DNA of 64,000 bases from Thinopyrum elongatum (GCA_011799875.1 CM022303.1:737286939-737350938); one strand, 5' to 3'; counted from the stretch's first letter, positions 11,472 to 22,524 are shown. Notes: generated by a model not told the origin, from the sequence alone. Program-made: numbers and translations.

Positions 11472-12767
11472 CACTACTGGAATCCACTTCTTTGCCGTCT
11501 GCTAATTCTTTCCCGTCCGCTTGCTGACGGCAAATAAGGTCTTTGCCGTCAGCCACAAGAAAACGGACGGCAAAGATGTGGCTGATGGCAAACAAAGTCT
11601 TTGCCATCAGCCTGTTCTTTGCCGTCCGCTAGCAGACGGCAAAGAGGTGGGTGGGTCCAGTTATTGTTTAACCAACTCAAGCCCACCGGCCCCACCTCTT
11701 TGCCGTCCGCAAGCGGACGGCAAAGAAACTTTGCCGACCGTTGGCTGACGGCAAAGAGGCGGGTACGTTAACGGCCGTCCCGCCCACCCCCCCTCTTCTC
11801 TCCACTCTCTCATTCCTCCAAACCCACACCCGCGCCGCCGCCGCCGTCCCCGTCTGCCGTAGCCGGCCGCCCCGCACCCATCCCCTGCGCCCCCCGACCT
11901 CCACCGCACCCCCGCCGCCCCTTCCACGTCTCCCGCGCCCGCCCTCCCTCAGTCGCATCCCCACCAAACCGGCCGCGGCCGCGCGACCCCGTCCGGCGTA
12001 GCCGGCAGCCCCGCAGCCCCGCACCCCTCCCCGACCTCCACCGCGGCCCCGCGCCCGTCTTCCACGTCGGGCAACAGCGCCGCGGCCGTCCCCGCCCGTC
12101 CCGCCGTGGCCGTCCCCTCCCGTCGCGTCCCCGCCCCGTCCCGCCGCGGCCGTCCGGCCTCCCCCTCCACCGGGTCGCCGCCTCCTCCACGGCCGCCACA
12201 GCCGTCCGGCCGCCCCCTCCAGGTGAGTCCTCCCTTTTTTTTGTTTAATTAGTTTCTTTTTGTTTCTTTTAGTTTAGTTTCTGTTTTAGTTATGGTTTTA
12301 GTTTAGTTTTAGTTTTAGTTTAGTTTATTTTAGATTAGTTTAGTTTAGTTTAGTTTATTTAGATTAGTTTTAGGTTAGTTATTTAGATTAGTTTTAGTTT
12401 GTTTAGAAGAAGAAGGAAGGAGGAGGAGGAGGAACAGGGGAGGGAGGAGAAGAAGAAAGAAGAAAGAAGAAGGAAGGAGGAAAAAAGGAGACGAGAAGAA
12501 AGAACAGAAGAGAGGAAGAGCATGAACAAGAAAAGAAGAGAAGAAGAAAGAGACGAGAAGAAGAAGAAAGAATGAGAAGAAGAGTCAGAAGAAGAAGAAG
12601 AAGAGGAGGAGGAGGAGGAGAAGAAAGAAGAAGAAGAAGAAGAAGAAGAAGAAGAAGAAGAAGAAGAAGAAGAAGAAGAAGAAGAAGATGAAGAAAAAGA
12701 AGAAGAAGAAGAAGAAAGAGAAGTGAAGAAGAAGAAGAAAGAGAAGTGGAGAAAAAGAAGAAGAAGC
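11472..12767 (+). mobile_element. CACTA transposon C, 5' end fragment
   Basis: Starts CACTACTGGAATCC, followed by subterminal TTTGCCGTCTGC-type palindromes (11490-11760). Next is a very GC-rich leader (11770-12225) ending in a good splice donor (CAGGTGAGTC at 12220). After that comes a T/TTAG-rich intron-like stretch (12230-12400) and a long GAA-rich tract. No transposase is present and there is no right terminus; the fragment ends where X unit 3 begins. Open frames through the GC-rich leader on both strands are compositional. Same family as CACTA A. Confidence 0.8.
12405..12766. repeat. (GAA)n purine tract
   Basis: About 360 bases of almost pure purine on the plus strand. It includes a near-perfect run of GAA units at about 12630-12690, with GGA and GAAA variants on either side. 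The long poly-Ser and poly-Leu frames on the minus strand are translations of this tract. Confidence 0.95.
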
Positions 12768-13230
12768 TTTGGCTTGTCAATGGTACTATTAATCAGCACC
12801 ACGACCCGGTATATGTTGGGTCGACGAAGCATTAGTAATGGGTAGAAGCCCATGTAGGCACGGTAATCTGGGGTGCCACAATTGCTGGCTGACAATTGGG
12901 AGTGGCACAAATGGAGCAACGAGGTGGGTGGAGCAGTAGGCCTCCGCTGCCTGGGTGTTTGGGTGGGCCGTCGTCGGCTCAGCTCCGGGGAGCCGGATGT
13001 GACCTTGAGCGTTGGTGCTGGTGCAGGCGCCATGTTAGGGTATCTCCAAAAATGCCATATTCTCACACAACGGCAATACGTGGAGGGGTAATCACTCCCA
13101 GAGAAACGGTTCATTGTAGAGAAACTTTCGTACCATAGCCAGGGAAAAAAACTTCTTTCGAAATTTGCGAAATAGACGGTTTTCGGTATGGGTTGGGAAA
13201 ATGTAATCTCTGCCAAAAATTTCGATCCAA
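12768..13230. repeat. X unit 3 joined directly to Y (no LTR between)
   Basis: X (12768 to about 12970) is followed at once by Y (GCTCAGCTCCGGGGAGCCGG...). In copy 2, Y follows an LTR (59916 onward). This is therefore the only LTR-free X-Y junction in the window and shows what the site looks like without the retroelement. No gene recognised. Confidence 0.72.
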
Positions 13231-14273
13231 TATGTACGTCTAAAGACTGAATCTTCTATTATTTTCTACTATTATACTAAAAGCATAATATGGGTAAAAA
13301 ATAGAGAAATAGTCTAGAAAATCCCAAAAAACAAAAACATCTAACCATCCAATTTTTTAAAACAATTACCACCGACTAATTTGAACCATAAGATTTCATG
13401 TACCCACCCCGCGAAATGATGCCATAACCAAACGAATGATTAACATGTGCCCCTGTGGCCCCAAAAAAAATGTTCCCCTGTGCATCGCCGTTCCGTTCGG
13501 TAAGAAAAAAAAGCCCTAGCACTACTATGCTATCCCGGCCGTTTTGCCTATGCCTTTGCGCCGCCACCGCCGCAGCCTCCCAAGCCCCGTCCTTCCCGTG
13601 TCATCTCAGTCATGTGCATCGATCCATGCCGGCTTTCCCATTGACGAAGCAACGGCAAGAAGAACTGCAGCGCTGCGTACAGCTGGCCGTAAGCTTCCTG
13701 CTTCCAACTCTATAGCTCCTCGTCTCTCCATTTCTGATTTCCTATCTCTACCAATGACTCCTCATTTACATATATTTTTAGTATGTTTGGTCTGTTGGTA
13801 GGGGAGAATTGTTTCTTTTAACATGTGTATGCCAGTTCAGGCCGGCGGTCCATCTGTTGTGCTTTGGCTTGGGTTTGCGCTGAATCACGTACATGATATA
13901 AATACGAGTTCAGGCTCAAATATGAGGAATTCTTGATTGAATACGCTAGGTCATAAATACCTTTCTTCTGTAGTCGACTAGGATGGCTTCATGAAGAGAT
14001 TACTTTGCCGGGAAATTTCAGTATTACTTTCCTGGCTTGTTGTTAACAAAATCTGACTAAAACTACAAAACATATCCGGCTGTTGGAGTGATATACTAGA
14101 AAATCAACGCAAACATATCTTGATAATAGAGTTTCGGCATATAAGATGGAAAAAATCATCCACGTGCACCACGACAATCATCAAGTTTTTTTACCACCCA
14201 ACATCACCTCCTATGTCGGTCCTGACGTCCCAAAGCGCGGCCACAGTAGCACACGCAGCTGGATAAACACTAT

Positions 14274-14791
14274 GTGTCAAGTCATGGGCTTGGTGTCGGC
14301 CTTCTTGACCTACTCTTTGATATCTCTGTGTACAACTCAAAGTTCCTCTCTTGGCTGGTGCTTCAAAACAGGATATGGACGGCGGATAGATTGGAGAAGA
14401 GGGGTTGGGAAAATTGTGGCCTCTGCACCCTTTGCAGGAGAGCAAACGAGAGAGCCACCCACCTTTTCTTTAAATGTCGGCTCACGCTGCGCGTGTGGAG
14501 AATGGTCAAGGACTGGCTTGGATTAGGGGCTCCGGAGATAAACCATGGGCGACGGAATGCAACGTCAAATGTTGGTGGACAAACATGTCCAAGCCCAATA
14601 CTGTAAACCGGAAGGCCATGGCTTCACTCACTATGCCTGTCTGTTGGGACATCTGGAACGAGAGAAACGCTAGAGTCTTTAAGAAGAAATCGACGCCGTC
14701 CTACTACATGCTAAAGTTTATCTAGGAAGAGGCCAAAACTTGGGTCATCGCGGGGGCTAGGCACCTGAGCATCATCATGTCGCGAGAGTAA
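14274..14791 (+). pseudogene. LINE ORF2 C-terminal fragment (RT zinc-binding domain)
   Basis: Encodes the zinc-binding module found after reverse transcriptase in plant LINEs: KFLSWLVLQNRIWTADRLEK, then CGLCTLC, RATHLFFKC and VWRMVKDWLGL. The conserved C-terminus continues in another frame (WDIWNERNARVF, then EEAKTWVIAGARHL), so there is a frameshift near 14470-14610. A TAG lies before EEAKTW, and the natural stop is at 14789. A/T-rich tail sequence follows to about 14900 (TGTTTAAAAAACAAA), as expected for a LINE 3' end. The reverse transcriptase and endonuclease are absent. It lies inside the Helitron, either captured or inserted. Confidence 0.8.
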
Positions 14792-15558
14792 TTCATATTT
14801 GTTTTTTCCAACGGGCTATGTTGTGGAGCCGGTATTATGTACTCTAAACTCTTCTTAATTACGGAATGAGGCAAGTCTTTTGCCTCTGTTTAAAAAACAA
14901 ATCGTACTCTCAGTGTACGACTTAACGATAATGGAATCTTGGGTTGGACTGCGCAATCTTCATACATAGAGCATATCCTTCCTCAAATAATCCATTCGCA
15001 ACGTCGTCTCCTCCACCTTGGCTAAAGAAAAATGCTCCCCTTTGAAATTCACATATTTGAGCTTGCCCTCTAGGGCAGCCGGCTCCATATTCCGCACCCA
15101 GGTGTCTCAAGCCCTCTACGGTTTTAAGGATTCCTCTTCAATAATCTATATATACTCCTGCAGCAATATCTAAGACAATTGCTTAGTCTAGGATATTGTG
15201 CTTTAGTCATATGGGGAAAATATTTTAGTTCCGTGGTAACAACTATATAACAATTTCCAGCAAGAAAACAACTAAATAAAAAAGTAATCATTGATTGCTG
15301 CATTTATTCTCCCGATAGCAAGCTTCCAACTGGATGAAATGCCACCTCCTTTTTTGTTCGTTTTGTTAACTATGTCAATGTTTTCATATTCTTATTTATT
15401 GTGAATGTTCCCAATTAGCTTCATCTCTGTTTTGCAATATTTATGCTTCGATCTTTTCTATAGAACAATTACATAATTGGCCCATCTTGATAATTATTTT
15501 CTCCATTATTTTTAGTGTATATATATTGATCGGCCATTTTACAATTATTTCTTAGTAA

Positions 15559-15891
15559 TTAAATTACTAGGCTGAACTCCTTTTCAAAATTCCTAAGACC
15601 AGTGTTGTGAATTTTAATCGTGTTCTGGCACTCTCTCCACTCCCCTTCTTTTGGTGCTTCACCTCCGGCCGCCGCAGCAGCCATGCCCCCTCCTTTTGTC
15701 GCTTCACCTCCGGTCGCCGCAGCAGCCAGGCCGGCCTGGCGGAATGCCATCTCGCCATCATCACCATCCAGTGACCATTCCAAGTCATAAGGTCCCCTGA
15801 TCTGCAACTGCATCTCTACTTGTGCCTCCCGCAGTTCCTCCATAAAAAACTTGCAACAATCAAGAGAAGCATTCATTGAGTCTCCAGCCAT
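15559..15891 (-). CDS. Hypothetical small ORF inside the Helitron
   Basis: 110 codons on the minus strand, starting MAGDSMNASLDCCKFFMEEL. A charged, possibly helical first half (ELREAQVEMQLQIRG) is followed by two near-identical Ala/Gly-rich repeats (about 15650-15730 in DNA). GC content is clearly above the surrounding Helitron sequence, as expected if a host exon was captured. No known domain recognised. It could equally be a chance frame in a GC-rich patch. Confidence 0.3.
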   Translation of the reverse strand: MAGDSMNASLDCCKFFMEELREAQVEMQLQIRGPYDLEWSLDGDDGEMAFRQAGLAAAATGGEATKGGGMAAAAAGGEAPKEGEWRECQNTIKIHNTGLRNFEKEFSLVI

Positions 15892-18182
15892 AGCGACCTC
15901 CTCTTCACCATCACATGGAGTTTCTCTCGGTTTACTAGAGTTTTCCCCATGCTTTCCCTTTAGATCATGTAATGTAAATTATTTGATCTATGTTGTGAGA
16001 TGTTTTTTTTTTGTTCAATGCTGAGAATTTTTGCTTATTTGGTACTTATTTTGGTGATCTGTAGAACCAGAACATTGGCCTATATTACCCAGTTCATGTG
16101 AGTGGTTAAAAAAAAGATTCTCTCATTTGAATATTGTGATCTGCATCAAGACAACCGTGAATATTATTAAGGAGTTATGGAGGGATTACTGGCTAAGCTA
16201 TTGGATATTGACAAAACAAAAAAGACCTAGCTCAGAGAGATGACGACGTTGACATTGGAGAGAACTTCTGGCACCACTCGACATGCAAATCGTCAGCCAT
16301 GTAAGGTATGTCACACATGATTTTGTTTTATCTTTTGATCTTACAAGTGATTAATGAATGCATTAATCTGTTTTTCGTATCACAAGCATGCATCCTCAAC
16401 TATAGTCTATAGGTGTGTGTGGGCAAGAGGTGCATGTGTGCAAGATTCGTGAGCGATATGAACTTGCAGTCCATCGCTACAGACAAACTTCATTTCTGCA
16501 TGCGCCAAGTATAGCATGGTTGATTAGATTTATATAGTGACATGAAAGTAACTACAACACTAGACGAGAGGCCCATATCACAATAACTGGTCCTGAAGAC
16601 CTCTGCAACAAAACAGGGTAATCATTATTAAGGTCAAAGTTCTATCATTGTATTAAATCTTCTTATACTTGAAGAGTACAGATTTAATATTATTTTCAAA
16701 TGATACTCACATATTCAATATTACCCATTGCAAGGAGATTCAGTGAAGAGAAAAGGTGAGTCACATGTGCTTGGAGAAATGTCAAATAATTGCCAAATGC
16801 ATAAAAGCAGTCAAATTTGCAAGCCACCAAGGTATAGGTCTGTTAGTTGATCGTGCATCATTTGTAGGGGTTAAATGTAAGTTAGATCTCCTGAATAATA
16901 AATGTGTTAGAAAACAAGATCTGAACCTGGCTGAGAGGTCCATCCAAAGATACATAAGAAAGCAAAGTTGGCACCTAATAAAAGTACAAATAAAAACTTA
17001 GTTGAACAGTCAAATGAAGATCACATAACAAGTAGCCTAAGTAGAGATTTGTATATGATCGAACATTCTTTGGAGGACCACGCAACATCTTCGTCCTGAA
17101 TATATAAAGCATGATGTATACAATAATTAATTTGCCATAATCTTTATACACATATAAATCATCTGCTTCTACCTTACTAAAGTTTTATGGGCCTTAATAG
17201 CACTGATTTGTATTAGGGATTATATATTTCTAGGGGAAGATCTGAAGAAAGAAGATCAGTTGTACATGTGAGTTTTTTGTATGGTGCAACGTTTAATGCC
17301 ATGATAAAGTTAGTTTCCTAATGTCGCATAGTAGCAAGATACATCCAGTTGTTGGGTCTCGCTCATCTTACAAATTAGATTGTAATTTTAGTGGAAAAAG
17401 AGAAATGTCGGTTACAAATACGAACTCAAATAGTTTGTTTAGAATTAGAGTGAATTTAACATTCACATGATTTTGAAATTAAGATTCACATTTGATATTT
17501 CGTAATTAGTATATTTACAAGAGCATAATATTCTGTTTGGAAGTGCTGCAAGTATGTAATCAGATCAATATGCGGGCTTGAAGTTTGGATTGTGAGTCAG
17601 TCAGTCGGTAGTTTATACATGACCCGGCATGTTGTTGTACATGGTATTACAATAATGTAGAATGTTTTGGGTCATAAGCCGAATGGTATTTATATGTGAT
17701 ATTTTCATTTGAAGAAAATACCATATTACTAGATGTGCATTGTTTTAGAAATTTCTTCTAAAAAGGATACAAATTTTGGCTAAAAGCTTTTTGTTAATTC
17801 CGGGAACTAAATAAAATTTGATGATTAATGAAAATATTCACTCAAATTTACTGTATTGTATTTGGGCTTGTATGGCCAAATTTATATGCTTTGGATTACC
17901 TTGGATCTTGGGATTGGCCATATTTTTTTACCATGAGAATGAAAACCATTGATATTAGTGACCATAATAATATTACTATAAATATAAAAATTCTCATTCG
18001 TATGTGTTCTTTCTATACTTATTTTCAATCCTAAAACCTATATATATGTTAAGATGATGTCCGTGCATTTGCGCGGGCCACTTTGCTAGTTCAGATAAAC
18101 ATCAGTATGTCTAAAAACACCGAATTCAGACACTCCGGCTGCATTGTACTAGCTAGTAACATTAACGATGAGACCATAATTA

Positions 18183-18829
18183 ATGTTTAGAGCGTCTTTC
18201 TTTTCCCTCTTGCAAGCCGACTAGGGCAAAGCCTTCCTCCCCTCAATCTCCATCAGCGAGCCCGTGGATTCACCTCCCTGCTGTCTGCCGCTTTGGCGGC
18301 CGATGGCGGGGAGGGGAATCCTGGTGCCTCGGCTCCGGCTTGTAGATAGGTTAGGGTTTTAGTCCTCATAGGGGCGACGCTCAGACGGATGGCGGTGCTT
18401 CTTCTTTAAGTCAGTCTTTCAGGCTCCGATCCTCCTCAAGTTCATCCGTTGGGGCGGATTAGACGGAGCTCCGGCGTAGATTCCTGCCAGCTCCTCGGGG
18501 CGGTGAGGTTAGGGTTTCTCGTCATGCATACGCGACGACGAGAATTGGTGTCAGGTTCTTTAGATCGATTCAAGGGTTCAATGGCGACGACTGCGCCTCC
18601 GAGGCGCTGGTCCTTAGGGGCATATGCATGAAGACTTCCTGGCTGTCATCGACAAGGTCAGGCCGGGTCCGGTATGGGAGCGGCGACAGCGGCGCGTCGG
18701 CGGCTCGTTCTGGCGGCGGCAGTGGTCGTTCGGTGGTTCAGGGACCTTGATGTAATTTTTAATATGTTTGGGGTGCTTTGTACTTCTGGTGAACTTTTAT
18801 AATAGATCTGAATCTTTTTCGCAAAAAAG
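18183..18829 (+). mobile_element. Non-LTR-type retro-insertion, about 645 bp, 16-bp target duplication
   Basis: Flanked by GATGAGACCATAATTA (18167-18182) and GATGGGACCATAATTA (18830-18845), a long, slightly diverged target duplication. The insert ends in an A-rich tail (TTTTTCGCAAAAAAG), so it was placed by target-primed reverse transcription. It has no intact frame. GC-rich gene-like text (GGTTAGGGTTT, GGCGACGACTGCGCC) runs through it. It is either a LINE-mobilised processed transcript or a SINE-like/short LINE element. Confidence 0.75.
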
Positions 18830-19059
18830 GATGGGACCATAATTAGTTGGCACCTAGTAATAAGGACACGATGAGATGTTCATTTTATTATTATATTCTT
18901 TATGGAGCACAATATTTTAAGAAAAAATGGTTAGTGCGATCTGATGATGTGGCTAAAGAAAATCGAGTGAGGAGAAATAGTTAGTGGGGATGAAATTTAT
19001 AGTTGCATAGGACACAACTAACGAATTCAGATAAACATCAGTACATCTAAAAATACCAA

Positions 19060-19362
19060 GACTCCTTTGATTCAAAGGAATTCTATAGGATTTTTGGGGG
19101 ATTAGAATCCTTAGGAAATTTTCCTAAGTTGGCCGTTTGATTCGTATGATTGGATCCTATAGGATTTTTTCCTAAGGAATCATTTCTACTACATTTCATA
19201 GGAAATCTAGCATCCACTCCAATGTATTTTTACAATTCATTTGTATTTCCTATGCCATCAAACACACTCTGCAAATTCTATAGGATTCAAGTGGGCATGC
19301 CAATCGAATCCTATATTTTTCCTATTCCTGCGTTTTTAGAATCCTGCAAATCAAAGAGACCC
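19060..19362. mobile_element. MITE, 303 bp, target duplication CAA
   Basis: Imperfect inverted ends GACTCCTTTGATT and (reverse strand) GGGTCTCTTTGATT, flanked by CAA (19057-19059 and 19363-19365). Internal foldback motifs such as ATTCTATAGGATT recur. The 3-bp duplication suits a PIF/Harbinger-type element, although CAA is not the usual TWA target. It sits in unit 2 of the R repeat, and the empty sequence is seen in unit 1. Confidence 0.7.
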
Positions 19363-19650
19363 CAAATTCAGACATTGCTGCTGCACAATACTAGCTAGTA
19401 CTGTTAATGATGAGATCATAATTAATTGGCACCTAGTAACAAGGACATAACGAGATGTTCATTTTATTATTTTATTCGCTATGGAACACAACATTTTAAG
19501 GAAAATATGGTTAGTGAAATCTGATGACGTGGCTTAAGGAGATCGAGAGGAAATAATAGTTAGTGGGGATGAAATTTACAGTTAGATACTAGGATATGGC
19601 TAATCAATTCAGATAAACATCAGCACTGTACATCTGAAAAATACCCTTCT

Positions 19651-20930
19651 GTTACACAGGGTTTGGAAGTACCTATCCAGCCCAAGGGGAACGTGAAGCA
19701 TCAGGCCGGCTCCCCACAAATCGTGCAACACTGCGCCTTTAATGATCCTCACTTGTCCTTGATATCCAAAGCGGCTTTGCTTTACCCCATTTTTCTCTTT
19801 ACCAATAAGCCCATCCCTTTCAAGTTGACAAAGCTGCACATGCGCAGACACACACACACACCGACATCCACCACTACACATGCAACACATGCAATGCTAG
19901 CATTTCCTTCTGCTGGCTGCTGCAACAGAGCTCTCCAAGCCATGTACACCCATGGAACTAGCCCTACTTAGACAGATATGCTAAAAGAGAAAAGCTTTGG
20001 CTCTGATGCGCAGTTGATTAGCAGCCGAGATTGCTCTAGTTGTTCTTTCCTGTGCAGCTGGTTTGACTTTCTGCAGTGTGAATCCCATGATGTCCTGCTT
20101 AAAAAAGCATAAGCACATCTAATGTTCTCTCTGCACTTCTTCCTTAGCCTTATGATTGCATACTTGCATTTATTCTTTGATGAACCGATAGGTCTGCCCA
20201 TGGATGTGTGGTTTTGTCGGTTGAAACTACTAATTTTTAGGCCGTACTCAATGTTGTTCTGTTCTATCCTCGAAATCGAAAGATAGTGAAACCCTGCCGG
20301 ATTACGATCATATGAAAAAGGAAAACAAGTGTAAGACACAGCCTCGACCCAGTACAAGCTTGGCTTTCAAATCTACAACTTGGCATGTGGCTGCGAAACT
20401 AAACAGGCCACCTCTGCTAGCTTTGGAGTCGCATCTCCAAGCCACAAATAAACAGTGGCTTTACAGTGAGATTCTCTGTACTACTCACACACCTTGTCTC
20501 TGTTGCCACATGATTTGGCAGCCACTGTTCTACATGCCGATCACACATCATCTCCTGCCACTGTGGCAAGATATAGTAGTTGGTAGGTTCTGTTTCTGCG
20601 ATGTAGTTTTTCTGTAGAAGAATATTTAGGCTCTCCATTTTTTTGGCAACAATCATATCTCCTTGTGGAACACATGCCATCCCCATAGTCATACTGCGGC
20701 CGTTTAAAAAAAAAGTCATACTGTGGCACCAACGGACAATGGGGGCTACTTGTCTCTCTGATGTGAGGTTTACTAGCTAGCTAGATAACATTTGCCAATT
20801 GATGGTGTAAAAAATACAGCTTTCTCATTCAGGATGTCAGCTCTCACTGGCCATCAGATTCAAGACACCTTCTGCTGCACAGTTGCACTAGAACTGATAA
20901 TCATGAGCCTAATTAAATTAGGAAAAAGTT
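19651..20930. repeat. Old dispersed repeat related to 21840-22420 and 33540-34990
   Basis: The stretch around 19690-19830 (GGCTCCCCACAAATCGTGCAAC and the following 120 bases) recurs at 33565-33680. 20480-20880 recurs, diverged, at 21940-22290 and 34390-34690. Short open frames on both strands are not conserved between copies, so I treat it as non-coding. A short CA-rich patch is at 19850-19890. Confidence 0.6.
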
Positions 20931-21839
20931 GTTTATGATGTCGAGTGCACCTATTATTACTTACTATATCTCGTTCGTCGGTTCATCTCGGGATTGACGT
21001 GGTGGCCGAAGCCATGTCAGACTATTATCACGTGTGTTGTAGTATTAGTATCGACTCCTGTAGGCGCTCCTTTCTATGCGCTGGTATCCTATCCCGTGAC
21101 CGTGAGTGAGAGAGAGGTTGCGAAGTCGTGTGGCGCTGGTTGCTTCTAGGCTGTAGCTGCTGTCTCTTCTGTCACCTCCTCCGGGGTCCACCACCCTGCC
21201 TCTCTCTCTTAAATGTTCTTTAACATGCATCGCGCTCTCTGAGAACCGAGCTTGCTTCGGTTGGCTAGCAGTGCGCGTGCGCTCCCAGACAACCCGCGTT
21301 CACTGCATGCATATTGGACACTTGCACATGCTCTCTGTTAGCTTCTGTACACTGCGCCATAAACCCCCTTATTGACCAGTCACCACTGACGGGCTCAAAG
21401 AACTCATCACTAGCACTACATACCACTGATGGGCGGCTGAGCGACCGTCAATGATAACATCAGAGGATATCCCAATTTAGCTTCGCGCGGTGGAGACGCT
21501 CCCGAGGCGTCGGCAAGGTCCTGGTGAGGCATTGATGAGAGGATACTCTACCCGGAGGCAGAGGCAGAGGGGCGGATAGGGTGGCGCCATCGTCGGCAGT
21601 GGAGGACAGGGCGACGGCATCCTCCACCCACACCGCAGCGATCTTTCCCACCTCCACCATGGGCCTCGGAGAATCTGGTCGCTGCGGGGATGCCTGCGAG
21701 GCAACGACGACGGCGACCCATGGGCTCGTGACTGGGTGTTCCGGGCTCGACGGTCCCAACCCTTTTTTTTTCTTTTGTTTCTGGCTTAGTGCTACCACCA
21801 ACAAGTGTTGGGTACGTCAGTGATCTTCTCTAGCACGAC
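20931..21839. other. Unassigned sequence, nothing recognised
   Basis: Contains a CT/AG-rich part (21080-21240) and a GC-rich part (21480-21760) with overlapping short frames on both strands but no domain, terminal repeat or target duplication that I can identify. Confidence 0.4.
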
Positions 21840-22426
21840 TGACCAGAGGTTAGCGATGGGCGACACCATCGGTCGGGGGAGCGGGTTTGTCACCTGTCAG
21901 TGGAGTACTGTTCAGGGGCAGTGGTACTGGTCACACACCTGTCTCTGTTGCCACATGGTTTAGCAGCCACTGTTCTGCCACTCGCCACTGAGACCAGTTC
22001 CTGTTACTGCCCTGCAGTTTTCCTGTAGTGGAATATTTGGGCTGCCGTGAGGTCATACACCTCCTTGTGGAACACATGCCATGTCACTGCTGGAACGGAT
22101 AACGGCGATTGAACCCTTACCCCGGCCACACCGTGACACCAACGGGCGATGGGGGTACTTGCCTATCTGATGTGAGGTTTACTAGCTAGATAAATAGGAG
22201 TACCATTTGCCATATGATGGTGTAAAAAGTATACATCTTTATCACTCAAGATCTCAGCTCTCACTGCCCATCAAATTTAGACACCTTCTGCTGCACGGTT
22301 CTAATAGTACATAATGATGAACCTGATTAATTACTAGCACTTGACAAAGGACGTGACGAGACGTGCATCTTATTATTTCATTCACTACGGTGCGCAAGAT
22401 TTTAGGTAGGCACAATCTCTTGCTAG
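21840..22426. repeat. Dispersed repeat, second copy in this zone
   Basis: GTTAGCGATGGGC through the CCTTGTGGAACACATGCCATG segment to the CTCACTGCCCATCAAATTTAG end matches 34305-34690 in order. It then continues with a diverged R-like end (GACGAGACGTGCATCTTATTATT). Confidence 0.65.
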
Positions 22427-22428
22427 TA

Positions 22429-22476
22429 CTACCTCTGTCCCATAATATAAAACGTTTATATTATGGGACGATGGAG
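22429..22476. mobile_element. Minimal Stowaway-type MITE (48 bp)
   Basis: CTACCTCTGTCCCATAATAT faces its inverted partner ATATTATGGGACGATGGAG with almost no loop, flanked by TA on each side (22427-22428 and 22477-22478). This is the Tc1/mariner MITE arrangement reduced to its terminal repeats. Confidence 0.8.
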
Positions 22477-22524
22477 TACAATATTTCATTTTATTTCAAG
22501 TACAAGTTTCTCTTATGGCACTGC

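Larger units (their letters stand above)
785..13230 (+). repeat. Segmental duplication, copy 1
   Basis: This block is collinear, in the same orientation, with 50001-60200. Shared order: TNP2 N-terminus, small coiled-coil ORF, CACTA B terminus, Mutator-like terminus, Z unit, X unit, LTR, LTR-element internal sequence, X, second LTR, Y. By eye, inspected stretches differ by only a few percent. Copy 1 alone has the solo LTR at 2237-3737 and CACTA C at 11472. It also lacks about 190 bases near 10030 that copy 2 has at 57720-57910, with TTGT microhomology at the junction. The left limit is set by CACTA A, so the true duplication probably extends beyond the window. Confidence 0.9.
13252..18089 (+). 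mobile_element. Helitron, 4.84 kb, non-autonomous
   Basis: The 5' end is A|TCTTCTATTATTTTC at 13251/13252, followed by the TATTATACTAAAAGC typical of grass Helitrons. The 3' end is CTAG|T at 18089/18090, preceded by a GC-rich hairpin (CCGTGCATTTGCGCGG, about 18061-18076). Insertion between A and T without target duplication is the Helitron rule. The flanks join to ...CTGAATTCAGATAAAC, which resembles the intact R sequence CGAATTCAGATAAAC at 19022. No Rep/helicase is encoded. Contents: a GC-rich exon-like piece at 13530-13690 ending in a GTAAGC donor, a LINE fragment, a GC-rich ORF (15559-15891), and otherwise AT-rich sequence (14900-15550 and 15900-18050) in which I see nothing recognisable. 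Confidence 0.85.
18090..19650. repeat. R repeat: tandem units of about 270-280 bp, each with its own insertion
   Basis: Unit 1 starts TTCAGATAAACATCAG at 18090, unit 2 at 19023, and the start of a third at 19606. After removing the retro-insertion (18183-18829) from unit 1 and the MITE (19060-19362) from unit 2, both units are about 270-280 bases and collinear: ACTAGCTAGTA, then GATGAGA(C/T)CATAATTAA, then GGCACCTAGTAA, then GAGATGTTCATTTTATTATT, then GTTAGTGGGGATGAAATTT. A further unit lies at 60430-60683. The Helitron inserted at the very start of unit 1. Confidence 0.8.

Noticed and set aside
784..11472. CACTACTGGAA-type ends at 784 and 11472 as the two ends of one element
   Set aside because: The ends face outward relative to the sequence between them (784 is a right end, 11472 a left end), so they belong to two elements.
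11661..12199. Overlapping GC-rich frames on both strands
   Set aside because: The compositional effect of the CACTA C leader leaves frames open in several phases; no motif found.
12383..13216. 277-codon minus-strand frame rich in Ser
   Set aside because: It is a translation of the GAA tract plus X-unit sequence.
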